The translations under genes were made by a program, and so were the position numbers. Of a DNA stretch of 64,000 bases, positions 7,572-16,111 are shown piece after piece. This DNA is from a virus: positions 1 through 64,000 of IMG/VR virus record IMGVR_UViG_3300048924_000619; one strand, given 5' to 3'. The notes under the pieces are model-generated. The model was given only the letters and a program-made list of their open reading frames with translations, ran no database searches and was not told the origin of the DNA. Each line of letters starts with the position of its first letter. Position 1 is the first letter of the stretch.

Positions 7572-9004
7572 CGTTCACGCCGCATCCCCACCAAGTCGAG
7601 ATGATCCAGGAGGCCCGGCAGGCCTCGATCGAGCATTCCGGCGTCATCATCCAGTCGCCGACCGGCTCGGGGAAGACGGTCATCGGCTCGACGATTGCGC
7701 AATCGGCCGCCAGCAAGGGCGGCGGCGTCATCTTCACCGTCCACCGCGATTTCCTGATCGACCAGACCGCGCAGACCTTCCAGGCCGTCGGGCTCGACAA
7801 CTTCGGAATCATCGCCGCCGGCGTCACGCCGAACCCGCGGCCGCTCGCGCAAATCGCCGCGATCGACACGCTCAAGAACCGGCTCGACAAGGTGGCGGTC
7901 CCCAAGCTGCTGATCGTCGATGAGGCCCACCACTCCGTGGCCGCGGGCTGGGCGAAGGTGATCAACCACTTCAAGGCCCGCGGCACGAAGGTGCTCGGCC
8001 TGAGCGCCACGCCGATCCGGCTGGATGGCCGCGGCCTGGGCGAGCATTACGACTACATGGTCAAGGGGCCGTCGGTCCGTTGGCTGATCGACAACAAGTT
8101 CCTCTGCGACTACGAGGCCTACGTCCCCTCGAGCATCGACCTGTCCGGCGTGCACACGCGGATGGGCGACTTCGTCAAGGCTGAGGCCGAAGAGGTCGTC
8201 GACAAGCCGACGATCACCGGCGACGCGATCCGAGAATACAGCGCCAAGGCGCCGGGCAAGCGCGCGGTCGTCTTCTGCATCTCGATCGCCCACTCCGAGC
8301 ACGTGTGCGCGCAGTTCAATGCGGCCGGCATCCGGGCGGCGCACATCGACGGCACGACGCCGAAGGACGAGCGCAAGCGGATCCTGGCGGCGTTCCGGCG
8401 CGGCGAAATTCTGGTTCTCACGAGCGTCGACATCTTCGGCGAGGGCTTCGACCTGCCCGCGGTCGAGGTGGCGATCCTGCTACGGCCGACTCAGTCGCTG
8501 TCGCTTCACCTCCAGCAGATCGGCCGGGCGCTGCGCATGTTGGCCGGCAAGGACCGGGCGCTGATCCTGGATCACGTCGGCAACCTCATGCGCCTGGGCC
8601 TGCCCGACTCGGATTTCGACTGGTCGCTCGACGGCAAGAAGAAGCGGGCGAAGAAGCCAGGCGAGGAGCCGTCGGTCTTCGTGAAGCAGTGCGAGAGCTG
8701 CTACTCGGTGTTCTGGCCCCCGCCGCAATGCCCTCGCTGCGGCCACGTACACGAGACGCAGGCGCGCGAGATCGAGCACGTCGAGGGCGAGCTCCAGAAG
8801 ATCACGCCCGAGATGCGCAAGGCCATCTCCATGGCGAAGAAGCGCGAAGTCGGCATGGCCCAGTCCCTCGAGGATCTGGAGCGGATCGGCAAGGTGCGCG
8901 GCTACAAGGACGGGTGGGCCGAGAAGGTCTGGGCGTCGAAGGAGAATGCCGCGCAGCGCCGCGCAGAGGCTCAGGCCAGCGCCTACGGGAGGCTGAGCTA
9001 TTGA
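7568..9004 (+). CDS. SF2 DEAH-box DNA helicase with C-terminal zinc ribbon
   Basis: At 478 aa this has Walker A SPTGSGKT (~30-37), DEAH (~118), motif III LSATP, and motifs V/VI SVDIFGEGFDLPAVE and QQIGRALR. A CESC-(9)-CPRC zinc ribbon follows around residues 375-392, and then a charged helical tail. It resembles phage UvsW/type III-like helicases that remodel forks or recombination intermediates. The GTG start overlaps the previous stop (GTGA). Its neighbours are replication genes, which supports a replication role. Confidence 0.92.
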   Translation: MTFTPHPHQVEMIQEARQASIEHSGVIIQSPTGSGKTVIGSTIAQSAASKGGGVIFTVHRDFLIDQTAQTFQAVGLDNFGIIAAGVTPNPRPLAQIAAIDTLKNRLDKVAVPKLLIVDEAHHSVAAGWAKVINHFKARGTKVLGLSATPIRLDGRGLGEHYDYMVKGPSVRWLIDNKFLCDYEAYVPSSIDLSGVHTRMGDFVKAEAEEVVDKPTITGDAIREYSAKAPGKRAVVFCISIAHSEHVCAQFNAAGIRAAHIDGTTPKDERKRILAAFRRGEILVLTSVDIFGEGFDLPAVEVAILLRPTQSLSLHLQQIGRALRMLAGKDRALILDHVGNLMRLGLPDSDFDWSLDGKKKRAKKPGEEPSVFVKQCESCYSVFWPPPQCPRCGHVHETQAREIEHVEGELQKITPEMRKAISMAKKREVGMAQSLEDLERIGKVRGYKDGWAEKVWASKENAAQRRAEAQASAYGRLSY

Positions 9005-9426
9005 CGCCGCTTGAGCGTGAGAACGCCGCGCTGCGGCGCGAGCAGGCGCGTCTGTGTCGGCAGGTCGAGGAGCTGATCGCCCGAGTCGAAGATATGCGGC
9101 GGGAGCTGCGAATCGCTCCGCAGGCCCGCACGATCGATCGACTCCGGACGGCATTCCCGGTTCTGCAGCCGGGCGACGCTTGGATCCTGGCAACCCTCTA
9201 CGCCGCGCGCGGCGAGATCGTCTCGACCGAGACCCTGCTTTCCCACCTTCCCACGAAGGATCAGCAGGAAGAGCGCCAGCCTAAGATCATCGGCGTCCGC
9301 ATTGCTCAGGTGCGGCGGGCGCTCGGTCGTGAGGCGATCAAAAATAGCTTCAGCGTCGGTTACGCGCTGACCCCGGCCGGCATTCAGTTGTGCCGCGCCG
9401 CACTCCGCAGGAAGGCGTCCCGATGA
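9001..9426 (+). CDS. Coiled-coil plus winged-helix DNA-binding protein
   Basis: This 141-aa protein starts at a TTG overlapping the helicase stop. Residues ~1-38 (LERENAALRREQARLCRQVEELIARVEDMRRELR) form a leucine-zipper-like coiled coil. Residues ~55-130 resemble an OmpR-type C-terminal winged helix (AWILATLYAARGEIVSTETLL...IGVRIAQVRRAL...VGYAL). No receiver domain is present. A second protein with the same plan is encoded at 30965-31348. The fold suggests a dimeric regulator. Confidence 0.65.
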   Translation: MTPLERENAALRREQARLCRQVEELIARVEDMRRELRIAPQARTIDRLRTAFPVLQPGDAWILATLYAARGEIVSTETLLSHLPTKDQQEERQPKIIGVRIAQVRRALGREAIKNSFSVGYALTPAGIQLCRAALRRKASR

Positions 9427-9836
9427 AAGAGCAGAACGTCATGCATCGGGTGATGTTGGCGCTCTCGCAGGCGGGGGCGACCGTCTTCCGTCAGAACGTC
9501 GGCCAAGCCGTCGTGGGCGGCGTCGAGTGGATCCGCCAACGGAAGACCGTCACCGTGAACCCAGGCGACGCTGTCGTGCGCGGCGCTCGGGTTTTCCACG
9601 CGGGGTTCGTGGGACAGGGGGATGTCGTCGGCTGGTTCCCGATCGAGATCACGCCGGAGATGGTTGGCCGCAAGGTGGCGGTCGTGCTCTGGCCAGAGGT
9701 CAAGAAGGAAGAGGGCGGGCGCCGGCGTCCTGAGCAGGAGAAGTTCTGCGATCGCGTGGTGGAGGACGGCGGGATTTCCGGATTCGTCCGGAGTCCGGAA
9801 GAGGCTGTCGCCATGCTGCAGGAGTTCACGCGTTGA
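9423..9836 (+). CDS. VRR-NUC domain nuclease
   Basis: A 137-aa small phage nuclease. The recognisable elements are an N-terminal helix (MHRVMLALSQAGATVFRQN), GDVVGWFPIEITPEMVGRKVAVVLWPEVK (Asp then E-x-K-like core, with the WPEVKK lysine), and the C-terminal QEKFCDRVVEDGGISGFVRS ending in an EEAVAML helix. Virus-type replication-repair nucleases of this family cut branched DNA. The ATG overlaps the preceding stop. Confidence 0.85.
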   Translation: MKEQNVMHRVMLALSQAGATVFRQNVGQAVVGGVEWIRQRKTVTVNPGDAVVRGARVFHAGFVGQGDVVGWFPIEITPEMVGRKVAVVLWPEVKKEEGGRRRPEQEKFCDRVVEDGGISGFVRSPEEAVAMLQEFTR

Positions 9837-12685
9837 ACGCTCTCCTGACGCAGGAACAACTGGATAGCCTGCTCGATGCGATGCGCTCGCACGGCATCGT
9901 TTACAACACGAAGGAAAACGGCCCGATCCTGGCCGACGGAAAGCTGCACCGCTTCCAGGTCGACGGCGACCGAAACGACCGGCGCAACGGCTGGTACTGC
10001 GTCCACGTCGACGAGCGGCCGGCGGGCGCGTTCGGCTGCTACAAGCGGTGGGGCGACCAGCGCTTCGCCTGGACGGCCAAGGGCACGGCGCCGCTGACGC
10101 GCGAACAGCGCGAGGAGATTGCGCAGCGCCAGCGCGAACAGCGCGAGGCGAACGCGGCCGCTGAGGCCGAGCGCCAGGCGCACGCCGCGACCCGATCGCA
10201 GGCGATGTGGGACGCGGCGGCCGAATGTACGGAGCATCCGTACCTGACCCGCAAGGGCGTAGGCGCGTACGGCGTGCGGATCGGGGACTTCTGGAAAGAG
10301 CGCCGGGAAGACGGCAAGCCCTTCCTGGCCGCCAAGGGCGCGCTCCTGATTCGGATGCGCGACGGGACCGGGACAACCGGCCTGCAGGCGATCTATGCGC
10401 AGCCGCTCAAGATGGGCGACGAGGCGCGCGACAAGGATTTCGTCTACGGGGCCAAGAAGGCCGGAGCCTGGGCCACGATCGGCAAGCCGATGGAGCTCAA
10501 CGGGTGCGTCACGCTGCTCGTGGTCGAGGGCTATGCCACGGGCGCCAGCGTGCACGAGGCGACCGGCCTGGGCGTGATCGTCGCGTTTGACGCCGGGAAC
10601 CTGATGGCCGTCGGGCGCGAGGTCCGCCGGCTTATGCCCAAGGTCCGGCTCGTGTTCGCCGCGGACAATGACCAGTGGACGGACCGGCCGGTGCGGAACC
10701 CGGGCGTCACGAAGGCGCGCGACGCCGCGGCGGCCGTCGGCGGCGAGGTGATCGCGCCGGCGTTCGCTAACGTCGAGCTGAAGCCGACCGACTGGAATGA
10801 CATGCATGCCCAGTCGGGCCTGACTGAGGTCCGCCGCCAGCTCATGGCCGCGCTCGATCCTCAGCCGGAACCGGCGCCGGAGCCTGATTCGGAGCCGGAC
10901 GAGCCGCCGCCGATCGAGAACCTCGACGACTTCGGGCCGATCGATCGGGACGAACCCGCGGCCCTCTTGCCGGCTGATCTCCCGGAGCCGGAAGAGGAGG
11001 AGATCGACAACCCGTATTTCACAGTGCGCGGCCACGATCGGACGCAGATCTTTATCTATCAGCACGAAAAGAAGATGATCACGGCCCGCGGCGAGGCCGA
11101 TTGGTCCGAGTCAGCGCTGACGGCGATCGCCCCGTTGCACTGGTGGGAGCTGAACTTCCCCGGCGACAAGGGCCTGAACAGGAAGCTGGCCGTGAATTGG
11201 CTCCAGCGCATGGCGTTCAAGCGCGGCTACTTCGATCCGAACTCGCTCCGCGGCCGGGGCGCCTGGCGCGATGACGGGCGGTTCGTCTTCCACTTCGGCC
11301 ATCAGCTCTGGGTCGACGGCCAGATGATGGACGTGACCAAGATCGATTCGACCTACATCTATGAGCAGGGGCGCCGGCTGCGGCTGCCCGCTGAAGAACC
11401 GCTCTCCACCGCGGACGGCAAGAAGGTGTTCGAGACCTTCCAGGGGTTCGCCTGGACGCGGCCTGCCTCGGCGATCCTCATGGCCGGCTGGTGCGCGCTC
11501 GCGCCCGTCGGCGGGGCGTTGCGCTGGCGGCCGCACGTGTGGATCACGGGCGGCGCCGGGTCGGGCAAGACGACCATTCTGAACTTCACGCACTGGCTGT
11601 TGAACGGGTCGAACCTGTACGCGCAGGGCAACTCGACCGAGGCCGGGATCCGGCAATCGCTGCGGACTGATTCGCTCGGGGTGATTTTCGACGAGAGCGA
11701 ACAGAACAACGAGCGTGAGGCGCTGCGTATGCAGAACGTCCTCTCCCTTATCCGCCAGTCGTCGACGGAGTCGGACGCCAAGACGTTCAAGGGAACGCAG
11801 GGCGGCGACTCCATGCACTTCATTATCCGGTCCATGTTCTGCATGGGATCGATCCAGGTGGGCCTGAAGCAACAGGCGGACATGGAGCGCATCTCGATCC
11901 TGGCGCTGAAGCCAAAGCGCGAGGCTGTCGGCGAGGAGGAGAAGGCCGCGGCGGCCTGGAAGCGCATCAGCGCAAGCATGACCGCGCTCCGCTCCGACGC
12001 TGAGCTGCCGGCCAAGATGCTGCGCCGCACGCTCACCCTTCTGCCGATCATCGTCCAGAACGTCGAGGTGTTCGCGCAGGCGGCCGCGGAGACGTTCGGC
12101 TCGCAGCGCGACGGCGACCAGTACGGCGCCTTGCTGGCGGGCGCGTGGTCGCTCGTGTCGACTAAGCTGGCCACGATCGACGAGGCCCGCGCCATGATCG
12201 CGCGCTACGACTGGTCGGAATACCTCGAGGGCAGCGACACCGAGGAATCGGACAAGGCCCTGGCCGCTCTCATGGGCCGCCTGGTGCGCGTGAAGTCGCA
12301 GGAGGTCAGCCTCTACGAGCTGACCCAGCGCGCGGCCGGCGTGGACTGCGAGATGAAGGACATCAGCACGAAGGAGGCGGACAACGTCCTGCGCCGCCAT
12401 GGGCTGATGATCGAGTGGAACGGCGCGCGGCACGTCGAGAATGGGACGCTGCTCGTCGCCTACAAGCACGGCGAGTTGGATCGGCTGATGGAGGCGACCC
12501 CCTATGCCGCCGATCTGAAGGGCCAGCTGCTGCGCATCGCTGGCGCCGGCCGCACCGCCGGTTCGGTGCGGTTCCTGGGTACGCCCTCACGCGCCGTAAA
12601 GCTCCCCTTGACGCTCGTGCTCTCCGGCGCCGGCGATGAATTGCCGGTTCCTGATGACGAGGACTTTGACCGGATCTCATTCTAG
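9833..12685 (+). CDS. Toprim primase fused to SF3-like/DUF927-type helicase
   Basis: This 950-aa replication protein starts at a TTG overlapping the previous stop. The N-terminal ~200 residues hold a primase-associated region (HPYLTRKGVGAYG). A Toprim domain lies at ~225-285, with VVEGYATG (acidic Glu) and FAADND (D-x-D). An acidic/proline linker spans ~340-385. The ATPase half has Walker A GGAGSGKTT (~572-580) and an acidic IFDESEQN Walker B-like segment. It should prime and unwind phage DNA. It ends the rightward replication operon and faces the leftward operon's terminator. Confidence 0.92.
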   Translation: MNALLTQEQLDSLLDAMRSHGIVYNTKENGPILADGKLHRFQVDGDRNDRRNGWYCVHVDERPAGAFGCYKRWGDQRFAWTAKGTAPLTREQREEIAQRQREQREANAAAEAERQAHAATRSQAMWDAAAECTEHPYLTRKGVGAYGVRIGDFWKERREDGKPFLAAKGALLIRMRDGTGTTGLQAIYAQPLKMGDEARDKDFVYGAKKAGAWATIGKPMELNGCVTLLVVEGYATGASVHEATGLGVIVAFDAGNLMAVGREVRRLMPKVRLVFAADNDQWTDRPVRNPGVTKARDAAAAVGGEVIAPAFANVELKPTDWNDMHAQSGLTEVRRQLMAALDPQPEPAPEPDSEPDEPPPIENLDDFGPIDRDEPAALLPADLPEPEEEEIDNPYFTVRGHDRTQIFIYQHEKKMITARGEADWSESALTAIAPLHWWELNFPGDKGLNRKLAVNWLQRMAFKRGYFDPNSLRGRGAWRDDGRFVFHFGHQLWVDGQMMDVTKIDSTYIYEQGRRLRLPAEEPLSTADGKKVFETFQGFAWTRPASAILMAGWCALAPVGGALRWRPHVWITGGAGSGKTTILNFTHWLLNGSNLYAQGNSTEAGIRQSLRTDSLGVIFDESEQNNEREALRMQNVLSLIRQSSTESDAKTFKGTQGGDSMHFIIRSMFCMGSIQVGLKQQADMERISILALKPKREAVGEEEKAAAAWKRISASMTALRSDAELPAKMLRRTLTLLPIIVQNVEVFAQAAAETFGSQRDGDQYGALLAGAWSLVSTKLATIDEARAMIARYDWSEYLEGSDTEESDKALAALMGRLVRVKSQEVSLYELTQRAAGVDCEMKDISTKEADNVLRRHGLMIEWNGARHVENGTLLVAYKHGELDRLMEATPYAADLKGQLLRIAGAGRTAGSVRFLGTPSRAVKLPLTLVLSGAGDELPVPDDEDFDRISF

Positions 12686-12693
12686 CAGGCACG

Positions 12694-12717
12694 AAAAAGC
12701 CGCCCGAAAGGGCGGCT
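12694..12717 (-). terminator. Rho-independent terminator for the leftward RtcB operon
   Basis: An 8-bp stem AGCCGCCC/GGGCGGCT with a 4-base loop is followed on the minus strand by five T. It ends leftward transcripts and lies right after the primase stop. Confidence 0.88.
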
Positions 12718-12738
12718 GAGTTCGTTGGGAGGGGACGC

Positions 12739-12918
12739 TTAAGCGGTGATCGCGGACCGCGAGGAGCGCATCTCGGCGACGGCCTCCATCGCCCGATCGT
12801 AGCAGTCGTGTGTGTCGCTGACGTCCACCTCCATTCCCTCCTCGAGCATGTGGGTCATCTTCACTTCGCCCACCACGGCCGGGTGCCCGGTGGCGTCGAT
12901 GACGACATAGAATTTCAT
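12739..12918 (-). CDS. Small hypothetical protein
   Basis: A 59-aa protein starting MKFYVVIDATGHPAVVGEV, with a short beta-rich N-terminal half and a helical DCYDRAMEAVAEM segment. The ATG is chosen because it overlaps the preceding stop and has a purine-rich leader (GGAAG). A longer in-frame version would run through the upstream gene. It is last of the leftward operon. Its start, MKFYVV, is like that of the 62-aa protein at 18601-18789 (MKFYRI), but I see no further similarity. Function unknown. Confidence 0.7.
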   Translation of the reverse strand: MKFYVVIDATGHPAVVGEVKMTHMLEEGMEVDVSDTHDCYDRAMEAVAEMRSSRSAITA

Positions 12919-13142
12919 GCGGCGGCTTCCTTTGGCGGGAGTTGGGAAAGACGTTCCTGGACGGCGTCCACCAGCTGGCGGAGCACGGCGCGGAGGTGTT
13001 CCTTGAGCACGGCTCGGTGCTGAAGGGCCTCCGCGGCGTTCCAAGCGGATTCGAGCTCGGCCCGGCCCATAGTGTGGACGCGGATCGCGAGCGACCCGGC
13101 CCACGTCAGAGCCGGGTCATATTCACGGTCGAGCGGGCGCAC
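12915..13142 (-). CDS. Small helical hypothetical protein
   Basis: A 75-aa, mostly helical, alanine/arginine-rich protein (AELESAWNAAEALQHRAVLKEHLRAVLRQLVDAVQERL could form one or two long helices). The GTG start has GAGG upstream. It overlaps the next gene by 4 bases and begins 4 bases after the RtcB stop. No family recognised. Confidence 0.65.
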   Translation of the reverse strand: MRPLDREYDPALTWAGSLAIRVHTMGRAELESAWNAAEALQHRAVLKEHLRAVLRQLVDAVQERLSQLPPKEAAA

Positions 13143-13146
13143 GGCC

Positions 13147-14373
13147 TCAGCCCTTGACGCAGACGACCTGTCTGAGCGTGCTCACGATCTCAACGTGGTC
13201 GGCCTGGGCGGCCATCACGGCGTCGATCGACTTGTAGGCACCGGGCGTCTCGTCGATCACGTCGGCGTCCAGCCTGGCCTCAATCCCCCGCATCGCTACG
13301 GCGTGATCATCAAGAGTGAACCGGCGCTTCGCTTCGTTGCGGCTCATCGCCCGGCCGGCGCCGTGAGAGCATGAGCAGAAGGATTCCGCCAGCGGCGCGC
13401 CGGCCTTGCCGCGGACGATGAACGACTTCGCGCCCATCGATCCAGGAATGATCCCCAGCGTCTCGGGCGTAATCCGGACCGCGCCCTTGCGGGTGAGGTA
13501 GACGTCCTTCCCGAAGTGCTTCTCCTGGGCGACGTAGTTGTGGTGGCAGTTGACCGCCTCGCTGTCGCAGAAGAAGGGCTTGGCAACCGTGGCCTGCAGC
13601 GCGTCGACGGCGGCGCCCATCATCAGCGTGCGGTTGGCCTTGGCGAAGCGCTGGGCCCAGGACACCGCCTTCATGTAGTCGTTGAAGTGCTCGGTTCCCT
13701 CCGGGAGGTAGGCGAGATCCTGGTCCGGCAGGTTGACGAACCACTTCCGCATGTCGGCCTTCGCCAACTCGATGAAATAGGAGCCGATCCGGTTGCCGAT
13801 GCCGCGCGAGCCGGAGTGCAACATGATCCAGACCCGATCATCCTCGTCGAGGCACACCTCCACGAAATGGTTGCCGGTCCCAAGCGTACCGAGGTGGTTC
13901 GGCGCCTTCTCGGCGGCACGGGAGATCTTCGGATGTTTGGCGACGATGTCGGCCATCTCGCCGACGAGCGTCATCATCACCGTCGCGGCGGGCGACTGCA
14001 CTTCGCCCCAGGCGCCGCGGTCGCCAGTCTGGCCATCGTTGGTCCGGCCGTGGGGGATTCGCTTCTCAATGGCCGTCCGCAGGCCAAGCAGGTTGTCGGG
14101 CAGGTCGGCCGCCGTGAGGCTGGTCCGCATGGCCATCATCCCGCAGCCGATATCGACCCCGACGGCCGCCGGAATGACCGCGCCGGTCGTCGGGATCACA
14201 GAGCCGACGGTAGCGCCCATGCCCCAGTGGACGTCGGGCATGATCGCGACGTGGCGGTGGATGAACGGCATGGCCGCGATGTTGTCGAGCTGGGCGCGCG
14301 CGGTCTCCTCGACCTGAACACCTTCGACCCAGGCCTTGATGAGACCTCCGCGGCTACCTTGGATCACCTGCAT
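13147..14373 (-). CDS. rtcB: RNA-splicing ligase RtcB
   Basis: This is a full-length (408 aa) Mn-dependent, GTP-using RNA ligase that joins 2',3'-cyclic phosphate or 3'-phosphate ends to 5'-OH ends. Metal ligands are in VGVDIGCGM, LGTGNHFVEV, LHSGSRGIGN and NCHHNYV. The guanylate-accepting histidine lies in SCSHGAGR at His337. GSMGAKSFIVRG is also present. The ATG has GAAGGG upstream. Its operon holds small unknown genes and an ASCH protein, and no archease or RtcA is visible. Phage RtcB proteins are thought to mend tRNAs cut by host anticodon nucleases; for this one that is inference. Confidence 0.97.
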   Translation of the reverse strand: MQVIQGSRGGLIKAWVEGVQVEETARAQLDNIAAMPFIHRHVAIMPDVHWGMGATVGSVIPTTGAVIPAAVGVDIGCGMMAMRTSLTAADLPDNLLGLRTAIEKRIPHGRTNDGQTGDRGAWGEVQSPAATVMMTLVGEMADIVAKHPKISRAAEKAPNHLGTLGTGNHFVEVCLDEDDRVWIMLHSGSRGIGNRIGSYFIELAKADMRKWFVNLPDQDLAYLPEGTEHFNDYMKAVSWAQRFAKANRTLMMGAAVDALQATVAKPFFCDSEAVNCHHNYVAQEKHFGKDVYLTRKGAVRITPETLGIIPGSMGAKSFIVRGKAGAPLAESFCSCSHGAGRAMSRNEAKRRFTLDDHAVAMRGIEARLDADVIDETPGAYKSIDAVMAAQADHVEIVSTLRQVVCVKG

Positions 14374-14563
14374 TTTGTGCGCCCTTCTGCTTTGGCGGTG
14401 AGGTCTTCTTGTGGGCGATCAGATCCTCAAGGAATCCGATCGCCCGGCGGAGTTCCGCGCGGTCCGGTTCCGGCGTCTCGCCACTCGCCACGTGGGTCCG
14501 GAGGTAGCCAAGGGCGACCTCCAGGGCGGCGACGGTGAGACGGGTTACGGACGGACGGCGCAT
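14354..14563 (-). CDS. Small helical hypothetical protein
   Basis: A 69-aa protein: MRRPSVTRLTVAALEVALGYL, then RAELRRAIGFLEDLIAHKK and a lysine-rich tail. Probably two helices. The ATG has a good Shine-Dalgarno (GAGGGAG) and the 3' end overlaps the start of rtcB by 20 bases, suggesting translational coupling. Function unknown. Confidence 0.7.
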   Translation of the reverse strand: MRRPSVTRLTVAALEVALGYLRTHVASGETPEPDRAELRRAIGFLEDLIAHKKTSPPKQKGAQNAGDPR

Positions 14564-14835
14564 GAAAACTCCCTCAACCTGCGCTTCGGAGCACAGCGAG
14601 GGGTACGTGTGGCGCCGAGCCCGCGCAAGGTCTGGCGGAGTCCAGCGATCATGTTGTCGCGACCGCAGCCGCGTCGAAAACTCGGCGTGCCGGGGAACGC
14701 GAGGAACCGCGTCTGGCCGCCGAATTGGAGGATGAGGCGAGGATGCTTCGCGCCGCGCTCGAGCGAACACGAGACGCCAGGCCAATCGGCCAGCTCGCGT
14801 TCGAATGCCTGCTGCAGCTCGCGGACGTGGCTCAT
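14545..14835 (-). CDS. HicA-fold-like phage protein
   Basis: A 96-aa protein. The middle (WPGVSCSLERGAKHPRLILQFGGQTRFLAFPGTPS, then RDNMIAGLRQTLRGLGA) resembles the dsRBD-like fold of HicA and of small phage proteins usually left unnamed. The HicA catalytic His pattern (G-S-H) is not clear; KHPRLIL takes that place. There is no HicB-like partner next to it. The ATG overlaps the previous stop (ATGA). Treat as a fold guess, not a toxin call. Confidence 0.5.
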   Translation of the reverse strand: MSHVRELQQAFERELADWPGVSCSLERGAKHPRLILQFGGQTRFLAFPGTPSFRRGCGRDNMIAGLRQTLRGLGATRTPRCAPKRRLREFSCAVRP

Positions 14836-15257
14836 AGACCGAGCCTTTCCGCGCGCCGGCGCAGCCATGAGGCCAGCCAGCGGGGAGCCGCGCGCATCGC
14901 CGCCTCGGCCGCCAGCGCGCGTCCCTCCATGGATTCCCAAATCCACTTCAGGTCACGCACATCGTCCGTCAGGTGGACCCCCTGGCGCTTGGCCTCCCGC
15001 CGCACGATCTCGCGAACGTCCCAGCGCAGGTGGCTGTAGGCAGTGCCCGTCGCCTCATGATCGCGCTCGGACTCGAAGGCCCGTTCGCGCCACATACGGC
15101 GATCCTCAAGGATGGCGCGCTCGCCCTCAGTGAGGATCGCGACGCAGCCAGGGACCTCCAGTTCGTCCAGGCCGAAGTGATCGGCTGCCGACTGGCGCTC
15201 GATGAAGACCTCGTCGCAGTGGAAGCAGCGCCAGTGGAGGGCGGGGACGGCGTTCAC
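14832..15257 (-). CDS. Hypothetical protein with N-terminal zinc-finger-like motif
   Basis: A 141-aa protein. CFHCDEVFIERQSAADHFG near the N-terminus looks like a C2-H type zinc knuckle. A charged helical region follows (ILTEGERAILEDRRMWRERAFESERDHE and onward). The GTG start overlaps the upstream stop. This layout occurs in other alphaproteobacterial phages, but I do not know a function. Confidence 0.65.
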   Translation of the reverse strand: MNAVPALHWRCFHCDEVFIERQSAADHFGLDELEVPGCVAILTEGERAILEDRRMWRERAFESERDHEATGTAYSHLRWDVREIVRREAKRQGVHLTDDVRDLKWIWESMEGRALAAEAAMRAAPRWLASWLRRRAERLGL

Positions 15258-16111
15258 GCGCGCCTCCGCTTCGGCTTGGCCTTCGGGAGCTCGACGCCGA
15301 CCGACGACGCCATCTCCTCCACGGCCGCGCGCGTCTGGTCGAGGTGATGAATAAGGGAGTTGAGCGGGTTTCCCCATGACAGTGGGTCGGTCAGCCGCGT
15401 GGCTTTCAGCGCGGCGACGATCGATCCGACCTGCGAGCCGTTGGCGACCGTGAGGTATCCCCAGGTGGAATCCTCGTGCAGCAGGATGCCCGTCGCCTGT
15501 TCGAAGGCCTGGACCGTCTCCAGGAGCGCGCCGAGCTTGTCAGGGGTGCGCACCTTGAGGCGCTCCGCGACCCGCTTCTCAATGGTCGGCTCCATCTCGT
15601 CCCGGATTTCCCGGCGAGCGCGCTCCATGGCGCCTTCGGAGAGTCCGCCGGCGTTGCGCAGCAAGGACGCTAGGAACAGGCGGTTGACCGGCCTGGATTC
15701 CGTCCGGGCCGCCGCCTTCATGGTTTGCATCCGCTTGCCGTCCCAGACGCGCCAGCCCCAGGCCGGCGGGATCTCGGACTCGTCTTTGACGACGCCGGGT
15801 GAGGTGATCAGCCACCAGCGGTCGCAATGCTGAGCGATGTCCTCCGCCTTCTTCGGATTGCGGAGTTCGGACATCCAGTCGGAGCGCGAGACCTTGATCT
15901 CGACCCCGTGCAGCTCCAGTCCATCGGACGGCCAGCACGACATGATGACCGCATCGGCCGAGCGCGTGTGACTGGCGCCCGTGGCGTTGAGCACCTCGAA
16001 CAGGACCGCATACCGGCCGCCGGTCGCCTTGCCGCCGAACGTGGCCAGGATCCCGGCGCGCACGGCGTCGGCGGTGAGCTTGGCGGGCGGGGTTTGGATG
16101 ACGTCGCTCAC
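15254..16111 (-). CDS. MmcB-like PD-(D/E)XK nuclease-fold protein
   Basis: A 285-aa protein. The first ~110 residues carry a nuclease-like core, RSADAVIMSCW (Asp) then LHGVEIKVSRSDWMSEL (E-x-K), followed by CDRWWLITSPGVV. This matches the MmcB-type pattern (EIKVSR-x-D...CD-x-x-x). The rest is a helical region of unknown role (two long helices, then a KPKRRRA tail). The GTG start overlaps the stop of the ASCH gene. It may act in DNA repair or in damage of host DNA. Confidence 0.7.
   Translation of the reverse strand: MSDVIQTPPAKLTADAVRAGILATFGGKATGGRYAVLFEVLNATGASHTRSADAVIMSCWPSDGLELHGVEIKVSRSDWMSELRNPKKAEDIAQHCDRWWLITSPGVVKDESEIPPAWGWRVWDGKRMQTMKAAARTESRPVNRLFLASLLRNAGGLSEGAMERARREIRDEMEPTIEKRVAERLKVRTPDKLGALLETVQAFEQATGILLHEDSTWGYLTVANGSQVGSIVAALKATRLTDPLSWGNPLNSLIHHLDQTRAAVEEMASSVGVELPKAKPKRRRA

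Noticed and set aside
9491-11065. 524-codon open frame on the minus strand
   Set aside because: Antisense to the VRR-NUC and primase-helicase genes, which carry the expected motifs.
14545-14835. HicA toxin of a toxin-antitoxin pair
   Set aside because: Fold likeness only; the catalytic histidine context is not clear and no HicB-like antitoxin is adjacent.
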